The position numbers and the translations under genes were made by a program. Below the pieces are notes generated by a model. It was given only the letters and a program-made list of their open reading frames with translations. It ran no database searches and was not told the origin of the DNA. From NCBI RefSeq assembly GCF_039525805.1, contig NZ_BAAAHZ010000007.1: a stretch of 64,000 bases of DNA; one strand, given 5' to 3'. Of the stretch, positions 53,464 to 62,017 are shown in pieces (the first letter of the stretch is position 1; every line of letters starts with the position of its first letter). Origin of the DNA: Dietzia natronolimnaea. GTDB lineage: Bacteria; Actinomycetota; Actinomycetes; Mycobacteriales; Mycobacteriaceae.

Positions 53464-54518
53464 CAGATCATTTCCTTGACGATCTTTTGCATTTCTGGGA
53501 GGGCAGCGATTAGGTCGGCGGTCTGGTCGACCGTCATCTGTTCAGTGTTGTTCGAATCGAAGTCTTCGGCCTTCCTTGCTTCAGAATCACCCTCATCGAC
53601 GAACACCGAGTACTGCAGAGATCGGGCATCCAGAGGTACCTTGAAGTAATCACCTTGATCTGTCGCCTTAGCCATCTCTTCCCGGGACAGAAGTGTCTCG
53701 TACATCTTTTCCCCGTGTCGCATTCCGATCTTTACGATCGCCGGTTCCGCGACTCCGAGAACTTTAGCGGTGGCTCGCGCGAGGGTATCAACTGTGCAGG
53801 CAGGCGCCTTCTTTACGAAGAGGTCACCGGGTTCAGCGTGGAAGAACGCGTGCTCTACCAAGTCCACAGACTCTTGCAGACTCATTAGAAAACGTGTCAT
53901 CGATCCCTCCGTGAGTGTTAGCGGCTTGCCTGCTAGTATCTGCCGGACGAAAAGCGGTATCACCGAACCGCGAGAATACATTACATTACCGTAGCGCGTA
54001 ACCGAAACGGTGGTGGGGGAGGCGGGATGATTACGAGCGAATGCCTGGACAGTCTTTTCCATTAGGGCCTTTGACATTCCCATGGCGTTGACGGGATATA
54101 CCGCCTTGTCCGTAGAGAGACATACCACAGACTTCACGCCAAGCTCATGTGCGGCGTTGATTACATTCCGACTACCGTCGACATTCGTCTTAACGGCCTG
54201 GTCGGGGAAGAATTCGCACGACGGCACCTGCTTGAGAGCGGCAGCGTGGAAGACGAAGTCGGCACCAACGAAAGCGTTTTCGACACTCTCTCGGTCGCGC
54301 ACGTCGCCAATAAAGAATTTGAGCCGAGGTTCACTCATTTGCGATCGCATCTCGTCTTGTTTTGCCTCGTCACGACTGAAGATGTGGACTTTTGCAGCCC
54401 CCATCTCCAAGAGATGTCGGGCCATGGTCGATCCAAAAGACCCGGTGCCGCCTGTGATGGATATGGTGGCCCCTGACAAGGAGCTCGTCCGCTGGGAGTT
54501 TAAATCGATGTTAGTCAT
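53463..54518 (-). CDS. fnlA: UDP-GlcNAc 4,6-dehydratase/5-epimerase (CapE/FnlA)
   Basis: A 351-residue SDR: SITGGTGSFGSTMARHLLEM (NAD fold), FFIGDVRDRESVENAF, FHAAALKQVPSCEFFPDQAV, STDKAVYPVNAMGMSKALME (catalytic MGMSK) and RYGNVMYSRGSVIPLF. The soluble short form with ALKQVPSCEF matches FnlA/CapE/WbjB, the inverting first enzyme of UDP-L-FucNAc synthesis. It overlaps the WbuB-like gene by eight bases. Confidence 0.92.
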   Translation of the reverse strand: MTNIDLNSQRTSSLSGATISITGGTGSFGSTMARHLLEMGAAKVHIFSRDEAKQDEMRSQMSEPRLKFFIGDVRDRESVENAFVGADFVFHAAALKQVPSCEFFPDQAVKTNVDGSRNVINAAHELGVKSVVCLSTDKAVYPVNAMGMSKALMEKTVQAFARNHPASPTTVSVTRYGNVMYSRGSVIPLFVRQILAGKPLTLTEGSMTRFLMSLQESVDLVEHAFFHAEPGDLFVKKAPACTVDTLARATAKVLGVAEPAIVKIGMRHGEKMYETLLSREEMAKATDQGDYFKVPLDARSLQYSVFVDEGDSEARKAEDFDSNNTEQMTVDQTADLIAALPEMQKIVKEMI

Positions 54519-55758
54519 TCGTGTTTGTCTCTCTCTTGTCTCTGCGATTCACTGCCGCGCTGATCAGGGATTCGAGTCTTTCAATGCCAACGACCGGCGA
54601 GTAGGTTAATGCGTACAGTGCCCGCGCTCTTTTCCCCATTGCCGACAAGGTTGATGCTGACATCGTTGTAAACTCACGAATTGAGTTTGAAGCAGAAGCG
54701 ATATCAGTAGGGCTTGCGTGAATTCCGACCTGTTCGTGTTCTGCTATGTTTGCGATGTCTCCAGCTGCATGTACCAACACCGGCCGAGAAGCGGCCAAAC
54801 ACGCTTGAAATTTGCTCGGCATGGTTACCCGGAGGAGCGGAGTATCTGAAAGTGAAACGACCTGTACATCGCTCGCCGCGATGTACTTCCCTATGGTGCC
54901 AAGGTCCTGACGTTCAATGAAGGTGATGTTCGTAGCACCCCGGGAAAGCTCTCTGAGTTCGGGTTCCGCGACCCCGCTCCCGACGAGTGCAAGTTGGGCT
55001 TCTGGAACTCCGCGGAACGCCGCGACTAGACTGTGTATATTCTGCATGCGGCCGAGATTTCCTGCGTACATGAAAAGTAAACCCGTAGGAAGGCCTAGTT
55101 CGGTTCTGTTGACCGCGGAAGAGGGGGCGTCGGGTAAGAGGTGGTCATCAGGAACGCTGTTTGGGGTGTAGTGGATCTTGCTTGGGTCAATTCCGCGTTC
55201 GACGAGAACATTCCTCATCCCTGGAGAGATCACCCCTATTGCGTCGGTGTTGCGGTACATCGCGTTGCAATAGGCACCGAGCGACGCGTTTGCAACTCGT
55301 CCAGCCCGGTTACCCAGAAAGCCGCTCTGTGTGACCGACTCTGGCCATAGATCTTGAATTACCATCGCGTGTGCTCCGCGGCGAAGCGATCGGTTCAGCA
55401 GCGCTGGAACAGCCGCTGTGGCGGGAGTTCCGTTAGTAAGCCAGACGTCAGGTTTGGGGGCGCACATCGAGGCTATGGTCCCTCCCGCCGAAAATGAGAG
55501 GTAGTTTGTCATCCTGCGGACGGGATTAGAGTCATGACTTGGGTAGAGGAATCCGCGGTGAACTGTGACGTCGTGATCGTATTCCTTGCGGTATGGCTTG
55601 ACTGCGTAGCCGTCATACACCCGCCCCGATGGATAGTTTGGTACGCCGGTGATGACGTGAACGTCATGTCCTCTAGCTGCAAGTCCACGCGCCCAGGTGG
55701 AAGGTACGAGTGCTGGAACCTCGGGGGGATACCACTGTGACACCAGGCCTATTCTCAC
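54511..55758 (-). CDS. WbuB-like family 4 glycosyltransferase (L-FucNAc transferase)
   Basis: A 415-residue GT-B enzyme: GLVSQWYPPEVPALVPSTWA, HVITGVPNYPSGRVYDGYAV, VIQDLWPESVTQSGFLGNRA, and the C-terminal sugar-nucleotide region YAGNLGRMQNIHSLVAAFRG. Sequence pattern and its place directly before fnlA match WbuB, which adds L-FucNAc in E. coli O26 and related loci. A GT acting on L-FucNAc is therefore likely. Confidence 0.88.
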   Translation of the reverse strand: MRIGLVSQWYPPEVPALVPSTWARGLAARGHDVHVITGVPNYPSGRVYDGYAVKPYRKEYDHDVTVHRGFLYPSHDSNPVRRMTNYLSFSAGGTIASMCAPKPDVWLTNGTPATAAVPALLNRSLRRGAHAMVIQDLWPESVTQSGFLGNRAGRVANASLGAYCNAMYRNTDAIGVISPGMRNVLVERGIDPSKIHYTPNSVPDDHLLPDAPSSAVNRTELGLPTGLLFMYAGNLGRMQNIHSLVAAFRGVPEAQLALVGSGVAEPELRELSRGATNITFIERQDLGTIGKYIAASDVQVVSLSDTPLLRVTMPSKFQACLAASRPVLVHAAGDIANIAEHEQVGIHASPTDIASASNSIREFTTMSASTLSAMGKRARALYALTYSPVVGIERLESLISAAVNRRDKRETNTND

Positions 55759-55865
55759 TAGTGTCCTCCAATCTTAGGTGGCAATACGTGCGGGCTATTC
55801 TGTCTAATTGCTGCTTTATTTTCCGGCGCGAACTCGTTTGGCTGCGGAATGGTCCAATTGCATTT

Positions 55866-56771
55866 TCAACTTGAGTCTGCGTCCATCATAATTTGTGTGT
55901 TGAGTCCACCAGTGTGCCAGAACACAACTCGATTAACTCTGGTCGCCGGGCCCTCTTCGTCTAGTAGCGCTGAGAACGCTTTCGCGGTATAGGTGCCGTC
56001 AAGCGGCAATCCGTTCCGCCACCCAGTTTCGAGTGCTTGGGTCACTCGTTGGTCGGTGAGGCCATAGCCCCCAGCTCGGTACTCGTCCGAGAGCTCAATT
56101 GGAAGGTCTTCCAAGCTTTGCCAAGAAAGTGCTTCTCGTATCGATTCTGTGCCGCGCTTAGCGTCGCGTGCTACTGATACCCCAAAGACGCGAGTCGATT
56201 TCCAACCAATGTTGTGACAGCCTGCGATGATACCTGCTTGCGTCGCGCCAGTTCCTGATGCATGGACGATGAGATCTGGAGGGCCATCAAGATGGTCCTC
56301 CAACTCGTAGACAGCGCTCGAGTATGCAGCGACACCTGCCGGAGTATGGCATCCGCCCGGTATAAAGTGGACTTGGCCCGGAAGGGTTTCTTGAGCGGAG
56401 TGAATTGCGTTTCGTATGCCGCCTGGTTCGACTACCTCCCACGTCGCTCCGAGCCGTTTGAGCATGGTAAGGGTGAACTGTGCAGACTTTGATGCGACAT
56501 CGCCGTGCAAGATGAGGTGTGTTTGTCCGCCTCTGCGCGCAGCGATCATTGCCGCGGTCCGGCAGTGATTAGAGTTGACCGCACCAACTGTGAGGATGGT
56601 TGTTGTCGTAAGGTCTATGTCAGCAAGCTCGTAAAATAGCTTGCGGACTTTGTTTCCAGCTAGAGGAAACGGCAGCAGGTCGTCTCTCTTTATAAACAAT
56701 TCTCGGCCAGATACGAATGGGGCGTTGGACCAGTCTTCGAGAGGAGACGGCGGTAAGTCACGTGTGCACAT
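55866..56771 (-). CDS. Fold-type II PLP enzyme (ACC deaminase/D-cysteine desulfhydrase family)
   Basis: A 301-residue enzyme: ELFIKRDDLLPFPLAGNKVR with the PLP Lys in GNKVRKL (about 41-47), VGAVNSNHCRTAAMIAARRG, FIPGGCHTPAGVAAYSSAVY, ASGTGATQAGIIAGCHNIGW and FWHTGGLNTQI. The family deaminates ACC, D-cysteine or related amino acids. An amino-acid enzyme inside a sugar locus is unusual; with the nearby ATP-grasp gene it may supply or process an acyl or amino-acid decoration. It overlaps the PGT-GNAT gene by 14 bases. Confidence 0.85.
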   Translation of the reverse strand: MCTRDLPPSPLEDWSNAPFVSGRELFIKRDDLLPFPLAGNKVRKLFYELADIDLTTTTILTVGAVNSNHCRTAAMIAARRGGQTHLILHGDVASKSAQFTLTMLKRLGATWEVVEPGGIRNAIHSAQETLPGQVHFIPGGCHTPAGVAAYSSAVYELEDHLDGPPDLIVHASGTGATQAGIIAGCHNIGWKSTRVFGVSVARDAKRGTESIREALSWQSLEDLPIELSDEYRAGGYGLTDQRVTQALETGWRNGLPLDGTYTAKAFSALLDEEGPATRVNRVVFWHTGGLNTQIMMDADSS

Positions 56772-57867
56772 GATCCACCTTGACTGGAAGTTCCATCCAG
56801 AGCCGATCAGCGCTAGCTCGGGTTTCGCTAAATCCTAGTTTTCGGTATATTTGTATCGCCCTAATGTTGGCGCGAGCGACGGTGAGCGTGATCGATGGAA
56901 TCGAACTAAGATTTCGGGCGTGTGCAACTGTCAACTGAGTGGCAATTTGTCCGATTCCTTGCCCGTGGCTCTCTGGTTCCACAAAGATGTAGAACTCAGC
57001 AGGGGATCCCTCGCTCTGTGCTCGCAGGCCCGTCATTGCGACTACTTGCCCCTCGCAGTCTTCCACTGCGAACTCGTATCGGTTGGGGTTTGTGCCAATT
57101 TTGATGTACCACGCGTTAGTGCTTTCGAGGGTGACGTTCTCTGGGAGAGACATATGCCGGCGAACCCTCTGGTCAGTCATCCACTTCACACGAAGCGGAA
57201 GATCGCGAGAGTAGAGTTTCCTTAGGTAAAGGCCGCCTTGGCTGGGATGTTGTCGTTCAACATCTAGTGGATCGCCGCTTTCGCCAGCGATAATCGAAAC
57301 TCCTTCCGATCTCACTGCCTTTAGCGCAGTCTGGAGACAGATGCGAATGTCACCAATGAGGCTATTTCGTTCCACGTACTGGACATCGAAGTCGAGGCGC
57401 TTTCGCCAGCCTGCGGCGTTTCGTCCAGAGGTTTGTGCCAGGCCGGTGATTCCTGGAAGGGCATCGAGTCGTGTTTTTTCCCGCTCAGTGTAGTGCGGAA
57501 CGTAGCGCATATAAAGAGGGCGGGGACCGACTATGCTCATCTCTCCTCGAAGCACGTTAATCAATTGTGGGACCTCGTCGAGACTGGTCTGTCTGAGTAT
57601 TCGTCCTACTTTTGTGAGTCGATCTCGGTCGGAGAGCAATTCTCCGCTGGCGCCCCTAGTTTCGCTCATTGTTCGGAACTTTAAGACGTGAAATGCTCTT
57701 CCGTCTACTCCAGCTCGCTCTTGGCGAAACAATACTGGCGTGCCATCTGTGAGCCAGATAGCCAATGCGGTGGCCAAACCGATTGGGAGGGTTAGTGGGG
57801 ACGAAACCACAAGTACCGCGAGGTCGAATGCCCGCTTTCCTCGGTATGTGACGGGGTTTCTGCTCAT
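56758..57867 (-). CDS. Phosphoglycosyl transferase fused to a GNAT acetyltransferase
   Basis: A 369-residue bifunctional protein. Residues 1 to about 200 are a monotopic PGT of PglC type: one re-entrant helix (LAVLVVSSPLTLPIGLATAL), VLFRQERAGVDGRAFHVLKF, LRQTSLDEVPQLINVLRGEM and GPRPLYMRYVPHYTEREKTR. Residues about 215-365 are a GNAT domain (LRVKWMTDQRVRRHMSLPEN, FYIFVEPESHGQGIGQIATQ, LTVARANIRAIQIYRKLGFS). PGT loads the first sugar phosphate on undecaprenyl phosphate. The GNAT half could acetylate the 4-amino sugar, replacing PglD. Confidence 0.9.
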   Translation of the reverse strand: MSRNPVTYRGKRAFDLAVLVVSSPLTLPIGLATALAIWLTDGTPVLFRQERAGVDGRAFHVLKFRTMSETRGASGELLSDRDRLTKVGRILRQTSLDEVPQLINVLRGEMSIVGPRPLYMRYVPHYTEREKTRLDALPGITGLAQTSGRNAAGWRKRLDFDVQYVERNSLIGDIRICLQTALKAVRSEGVSIIAGESGDPLDVERQHPSQGGLYLRKLYSRDLPLRVKWMTDQRVRRHMSLPENVTLESTNAWYIKIGTNPNRYEFAVEDCEGQVVAMTGLRAQSEGSPAEFYIFVEPESHGQGIGQIATQLTVAHARNLSSIPSITLTVARANIRAIQIYRKLGFSETRASADRLWMELPVKVDHVHT

Positions 57868-58832
57868 TATCGGGTGACCTCCGCGACAGCTACATGCTTG
57901 GCTGCTGTTACTTCCCTTTCGGGGGCCAGAGGTGAAACACGCTCACGTCGAGCGAGCTGCCAGATCGCCTCACCGGCTCGATATCCTGCGACGGCGCTAA
58001 AGGCGTAGCCGCCTCCGAACCGCGGATTTACATCGATGACAACGGAGTGGCCGCTTGGATCCAGAATTACATCCACGTCGATGTTGCCAGCTACCTCTAG
58101 GCTCTCTGTGGCTCGTATTGCGGCGTGGACAACCTCTGCCGGGGGGTCGAGGAGCACTGTTGCCGAATCGGTCTCTCCCGCGCGCATCGCCCACTTCTGC
58201 TTAGTGCTGGTTCCGGCCACTGTCCCATCGACATCGCAAAAAAGGTCTACGTTGTACTCAATACCGTCGGCGAGGGGTTGGGCGACCCACGTTCCGGGAG
58301 CGAGAGCAGTAGCTGCAAGAAGAAGGTCTTCTGAGGCTATAAAAGACAGCCCTGACGAAGCGGAGCCCCATCGATCTTTGATTACCCAACGCTGTGCGGA
58401 AGTAGCAATTGATTCGAGCTTCTCGATCGATTCGTAGGTCCTCGGTGTCAAGTTTGGGTCGATCTGCTCAAGGTGGCGAGCAAGGGCCATCTTGTCGAGA
58501 GATACGCGGCAAGTCTCGGCCGTCGGTCCGACAAACAGGCAACCTTCCTCGGCTAAACTCGAAGCCATTTGGCTAAGTTCGATGGCTTCGAAGTCGTGAA
58601 GAGAGAGTAGAGCGTCGACACCCTCTTGCGAGACGATGCGACGGACATCTTGAGCACGCTCCTTAAGATTCCCGCCCTGCACTACGATTGCTTGAACCCC
58701 TGGCGTCGAGAGCGAAGGGGCGAGGGGGTTCATATCCGCAGCGAGCACAACGTCCCCGGGACGAGCGAACTTGACGAGTTCTTCGAGTACATATCGGCGC
58801 CGCCCAGCCGAAGTGACCATAACGGTGGTCAT
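57867..58832 (-). CDS. ATP-grasp enzyme (carbamoyl-phosphate-synthase-like)
   Basis: A 321-residue ligase: VMVTSAGRRRYVLEELVKFA at the N-terminus, DALLSLHDFEAIELSQMA, LDKMALARHLEQI, WVIKDRWGSASSGLSFIASE (ATP-binding Lys and glycine loop), VAQPLADGIEYNVDLFCDVD and VVIDVNPRFGGGYAFSAVAG (Mg ligands D-N-P-R). ATP-grasp proteins join a carboxylate to an amine or other nucleophile. Between the aminotransferase and PGT genes, it may attach an amino acid to an amino sugar. It overlaps both neighbours by one to four bases. Confidence 0.88.
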   Translation of the reverse strand: MTTVMVTSAGRRRYVLEELVKFARPGDVVLAADMNPLAPSLSTPGVQAIVVQGGNLKERAQDVRRIVSQEGVDALLSLHDFEAIELSQMASSLAEEGCLFVGPTAETCRVSLDKMALARHLEQIDPNLTPRTYESIEKLESIATSAQRWVIKDRWGSASSGLSFIASEDLLLAATALAPGTWVAQPLADGIEYNVDLFCDVDGTVAGTSTKQKWAMRAGETDSATVLLDPPAEVVHAAIRATESLEVAGNIDVDVILDPSGHSVVIDVNPRFGGGYAFSAVAGYRAGEAIWQLARRERVSPLAPEREVTAAKHVAVAEVTR

Positions 58833-59992
58833 CTGTCTGCTTTCTTGGCTTCGCGGCTTCTGAATTGAAGAAGGTCGCTCATAGATTGGATGACTCGATC
58901 GATCGCAAAATCGTCGAGCGAGGAACCGCTCGGTAACGTAACCCCCCGCGCAAATAGTTTCTCCGAAGCGCCATTGGTGAACGCGCGCGCACTACTGAAT
59001 GCCGGTTGCAAGTGCATTGGCTTCCAGAGGTGTCGTACCTCTATGTTGTCCTCATTCATCGCTCCGACGACGTCGTCTGGCGGGAAGGGGATACTGTCCC
59101 CGAGGACGATTGCCGTGAGCCAGCAGTTCTCTACGTATTTGCCGTCCGTGTCAGCAGTGCCGAGGAGACGAACGTCGAAGTCTGCGAAAGCTTCCGCGTA
59201 TCGGTGACGAATTTCACGGCGGCGAGCGATCATCCCGTCGAGCCGACACAGCTGCGCACGCCCGACGGCGGCAAGAATGTTGGAAAGTCGGTAGTTATAC
59301 CCGATCTCAGTGTGCTCGTACCAGGGTACTGGTTGGCGTGCCTGGGTTGAGAGGTAGCGTGCGCGGTCTAGTAGCTCCTCGTCGTTAGACAGCAGCATCC
59401 CTCCGCCAGAGGTTGTCATGATTTTATTCCCATTGAAGGACAGCGCTGCGGCCTGCCCGAACGAACCTGCAGGTTTTCCCGCGTGTGATGCTCCGAGTGA
59501 CTCCGCAGCGTCTTCGAGCATGGGCACTCCGCGCTCGGCGAGGCCGGTCTCGATGGTGGTGTAGTCGCATGTCTTGCCCACGAGGTCTACTGTCATCACA
59601 GCGACGACTTCAGTGCCTTCTGCGCGCAGCGTGTCAATAGCCTCGAAGAGCAACTCGGAGTCGATGTTGCCATCCGATTCCTGCGAATCGACGAAGACCG
59701 GGTCCGCGCCCGTGTACGCGATTGCATTCGCGGAAGCCGCGAACGTCATTGAGGAGACCACAACTGCAGTACCGGGTCGAGCGCCGAGGTGTAGGAGTGC
59801 GAGATGCAGCGCAGCGGTGCCGGACGACAGCGCGAGAGCGCCCTTCACTGCCACGCGTTCGGCAACCTCGGCTTCAAAGGCGTCGACCTCAGGGCCTAGG
59901 GGGGCGACCCAGCCGGAGCGGATGGCCCGGCGGACGGCCTCTTCCTCCGCATCGGAAACATCCGCCTTAGACATGAAGATGCGCTCGCTCAT
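58829..59992 (-). CDS. DegT/DnrJ aminotransferase (PglE/bacillosamine type)
   Basis: A 387-residue PLP enzyme, the first gene of the minus-strand operon. RSGWVAPLGPEVDAFEAEVA, LSSGTAALHLALLHLGARPG, VDLVGKTCDYTTIETGLAER, ESLGASHAGKPAGSFGQAAA and the PLP Lys in SFNGNKIMTTSGGGMLLSND (about residue 190) are the signatures of PglE, which makes UDP-4-amino-4,6-dideoxy-GlcNAc from the PglF product. The PglF-like enzyme lies in the opposite operon and a GNAT-PGT fusion two genes downstream. Confidence 0.9.
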   Translation of the reverse strand: MSERIFMSKADVSDAEEEAVRRAIRSGWVAPLGPEVDAFEAEVAERVAVKGALALSSGTAALHLALLHLGARPGTAVVVSSMTFAASANAIAYTGADPVFVDSQESDGNIDSELLFEAIDTLRAEGTEVVAVMTVDLVGKTCDYTTIETGLAERGVPMLEDAAESLGASHAGKPAGSFGQAAALSFNGNKIMTTSGGGMLLSNDEELLDRARYLSTQARQPVPWYEHTEIGYNYRLSNILAAVGRAQLCRLDGMIARRREIRHRYAEAFADFDVRLLGTADTDGKYVENCWLTAIVLGDSIPFPPDDVVGAMNEDNIEVRHLWKPMHLQPAFSSARAFTNGASEKLFARGVTLPSGSSLDDFAIDRVIQSMSDLLQFRSREAKKADR

Positions 59993-60224
59993 TTGGCCTT
60001 CCGGTTGGCGGTTGTCTCAATCAGTGTAGGAGCGGAGAACATGGGAACTACCCAGTTGGGCGTTACAGGGGTGAAGGGTGAGCAAACCTTCGCCAATGTC
60101 GCTCCCGCGGTGTTCGAGTTTGCGCGGTAAATTTCGGCAGCCTAAATGCCTGACATGCTGCGTCGCCAGGTTGCGCCGACTTAACATGGGCCGCCGCGAT
60201 CACACCCAGCCCAAGAGGTGCGAC

Positions 60225-60385
60225 ATGGCGGATCCGCTCCACACAGTCGAAGCCCTGCCGCCGGCGGAGGTTGTTCTGCCATTTCGCCACCGACTACAAG
60301 TCCGTACACCTGGAGATTGTCCCGTCGAGGGAGTCCGGCGGCTCGGGCGGGAAACGGCTCCAAGCAGCTGTTCGTCTACTGTTTC
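60225..60385 (+). pseudogene. Degraded ohr copy
   Basis: The sequence starts MADPLHTVEALPP and follows the intact ohr gene at 62372 (MADPLYTVEALST). DNA similarity continues beyond the frame breaks through CACCTGGAGAT and CGGCGGCTCGGGCGGG to CAAGCAGCTGTTCG. The ribosome-binding region also matches. Several deletions remove the Cys-containing core, so it is a dead, truncated duplicate or an older horizontally acquired relic. Confidence 0.65.
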
Positions 60386-60688
60386 AATGAACTCATTCTC
60401 ACTGCCTACGTCCGGGCTTGATCCGGCACCGAGTTAATCCCCACTCGCCAACCGGGGCATTTGACTCTCGACCGGACCGCCGACGCCATCGACCACCGAG
60501 TCACAGATGCGGTCCGCCGTGCCAGGGAGATCGCCAGCGACCGGAGGCGTTCAGGCAATCATCCAGAACATCGATCGTCAGATTCTAGCGCACGACATGA
60601 TCGACTAGCTGCGGGTAGTCGTGCCCCCGGGGACTGGATCCGGATCTTTGAGCACTCTGGCGATCATCGCCCGATCGATTGAGAACTC
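60386..60688. other. Intergenic region, no gene seen
   Basis: No convincing protein frame, RNA gene or hairpin. It lies between the ohr relic and relics of other stress genes and probably represents further decayed sequence. Confidence 0.35.
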
Positions 60689-60689
60689 G

Positions 60690-60780
60690 TGGAGCTCTCC
60701 GCCGATACTCCGCGCAGCCTCGACCGGTTTGGGCTCGCGGGTGGGGTCGTCGACGCGCACCGGGGAATGTTCTCGTCGCC
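60690..60780 (-). pseudogene. Relic resembling the small acidic protein gene
   Basis: In one minus-strand frame the sequence reads REHSPVRVDDPTREPKPVEA. This resembles EEYAPEVSVDDPTREANPAD of the intact acidic protein encoded at 62018-62212. The nucleotide string GGTGGGGTCGTCGACG is shared. No start or stop remains in frame. Weak, short similarity. Confidence 0.35.
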
Positions 60781-60808
60781 ATCACGAGTAGTCGACATAG
60801 CGAGCAAC

Positions 60809-60837
60809 GGGCCGGACCCCTCGAGGGAGTCCGGCCC
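60809..60837 (-). terminator. Hairpin terminator after the dps relic
   Basis: GGGCCGGAC (60809-60817) and GTCCGGCCC (60829-60837) are perfect 9-bp arms; the loop itself holds a CCC/GGG pair around TCGA. It probably terminated the minus-strand dps gene whose C-terminal frame now runs through it. Confidence 0.55.
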
Positions 60838-60839
60838 GT

Positions 60840-61204
60840 CGGTCGTTCTGCGGATGCGATCGGGCGGTGGCCGACTTGGCTGCGCCCTTCTCGCTCGCAT
60901 CATCTGCAGTGGACAGCTGACCCGAGGAGTTCTCCAGGTGTGCGCGGACGAACCACTGGAACTTCTCCAGCTCGGCGGTCTGGCCGATGAGGATGTCCTC
61001 GGTCACCGGGTCCACCTCGCCGGCCACGGCGATGGCCTTGCGGTGGTCGCCGATCATCCCGTCGTACACCTTGTCCAGGGCGCCAAGGTGCGCCTGCGCG
61101 GTGTCGCGGCCCAGCGAGTAGTCGTCCCACGAGCGGTGGTCGGCGTTGGCGCCCATCGTGCGCACCGCCGAGCCGCCGAGGGTGGCGGAGTCAGCGGTGG
61201 ACAA
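60840..61204 (-). pseudogene. Truncated dps (ferritin-like) gene
   Basis: A minus-strand frame reads RSWDDYSLGRDTAQAHLGAL, DKVYDGMIGDHRKAIAVAGE, VDPVTEDILIGQTAELEKFQ and WFVRAHLENSSGQLSTADD. This is the C-terminal half of an actinobacterial Dps. The N-terminal half with the ferroxidase His/Asp/Glu residues is absent upstream of 61204, and the frame passes through the terminator at 60809. It is therefore a 5'-truncated remnant and not a working iron-storage/DNA-protection protein. Confidence 0.7.
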
Positions 61205-61489
61205 TCAGGGAACAGTGAATTCAGGCTTACCGCAGCCCCGCTGCCGGTGGGATGTGACCGGTCGTCGTGCGAATCGCCTCACAGCGTCGTAGCAACTGTA
61301 GAGGCGAGCAGGGCGGCGGACGACCGGCCGGGCTGCACTGACGCCATCCGCTGGTTGGGCCTCCCCTCGCCAGATCAGTAGTTCTTCATCTATTTGTTCG
61401 TTGCCGATCGGGAGGCGTGAAGGGCGCGGTAGCGTTGCCTCACGCTGACCGGACTCCCTAGTCAGTTCGAGCAGACACAGGGGCTGGTC

Positions 61490-62008
61490 ATGTCGCATTC
61501 ATCGATCCAGGGCGCAGTGGGCAAAGTCGGCGCATTCGTCGTTGCCGCAGGTCTGGCGATATCCATGTCCGCATGTTCGCCCGACGAGTCGCAGTCCGCG
61601 ACGGAAGCGCAGCCGCCTGCCCCGACCGAGACGACGGAGTCCGTCCGCGCCGTCGACATCGCCTCAGGCCAGCAGGACGGGCCCGTCGACGTGGAGGTCG
61701 ATGGCGGTGCAGAGGGCGTCGGAGTGACCTTCCGCGAGATCACCATCGAGCCCGGGGCCGGCACCGGGGAGCACTGCCACTACGGGCAACTGATCGCGGT
61801 GGTGGAGCAGGGCGAACTCACCCACTACGCCGATATCTATCCCGGCGGCGTCCACGTCTACCGCGCGGGTGAGTCGATCATCGAGGGTGCGGGCTACCCC
61901 CACGAAGGTCGCAATGAAGGCGATGAGGACGTGGTGCTGATGGTGACCTACGTGATCCCCGAGGGGAAACCGCTCGCCGAGACCGATCTGGCGAACTGCG
62001 ACCACTGA
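61490..62008 (+). CDS. Cupin-domain lipoprotein
   Basis: A 172-residue protein with a lipoprotein signal peptide (VVAAGLAISMSAC, lipobox Cys about residue 29), a Thr/Glu-rich linker (about 33-50) and a single cupin barrel: GVTFREITIEPGAGTGEHCH (metal-type His), GQLIAVVEQGELTHYADIYP, RAGESIIEGAGYPHEGRNEG. It is membrane-anchored outside the cell. The enzymatic or binding role is unknown. It is a single gene with its own upstream region (61205-61489), which shows no other gene. Confidence 0.85.
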   Translation: MSHSSIQGAVGKVGAFVVAAGLAISMSACSPDESQSATEAQPPAPTETTESVRAVDIASGQQDGPVDVEVDGGAEGVGVTFREITIEPGAGTGEHCHYGQLIAVVEQGELTHYADIYPGGVHVYRAGESIIEGAGYPHEGRNEGDEDVVLMVTYVIPEGKPLAETDLANCDH

Positions 62009-62017
62009 GTCGCGCGG

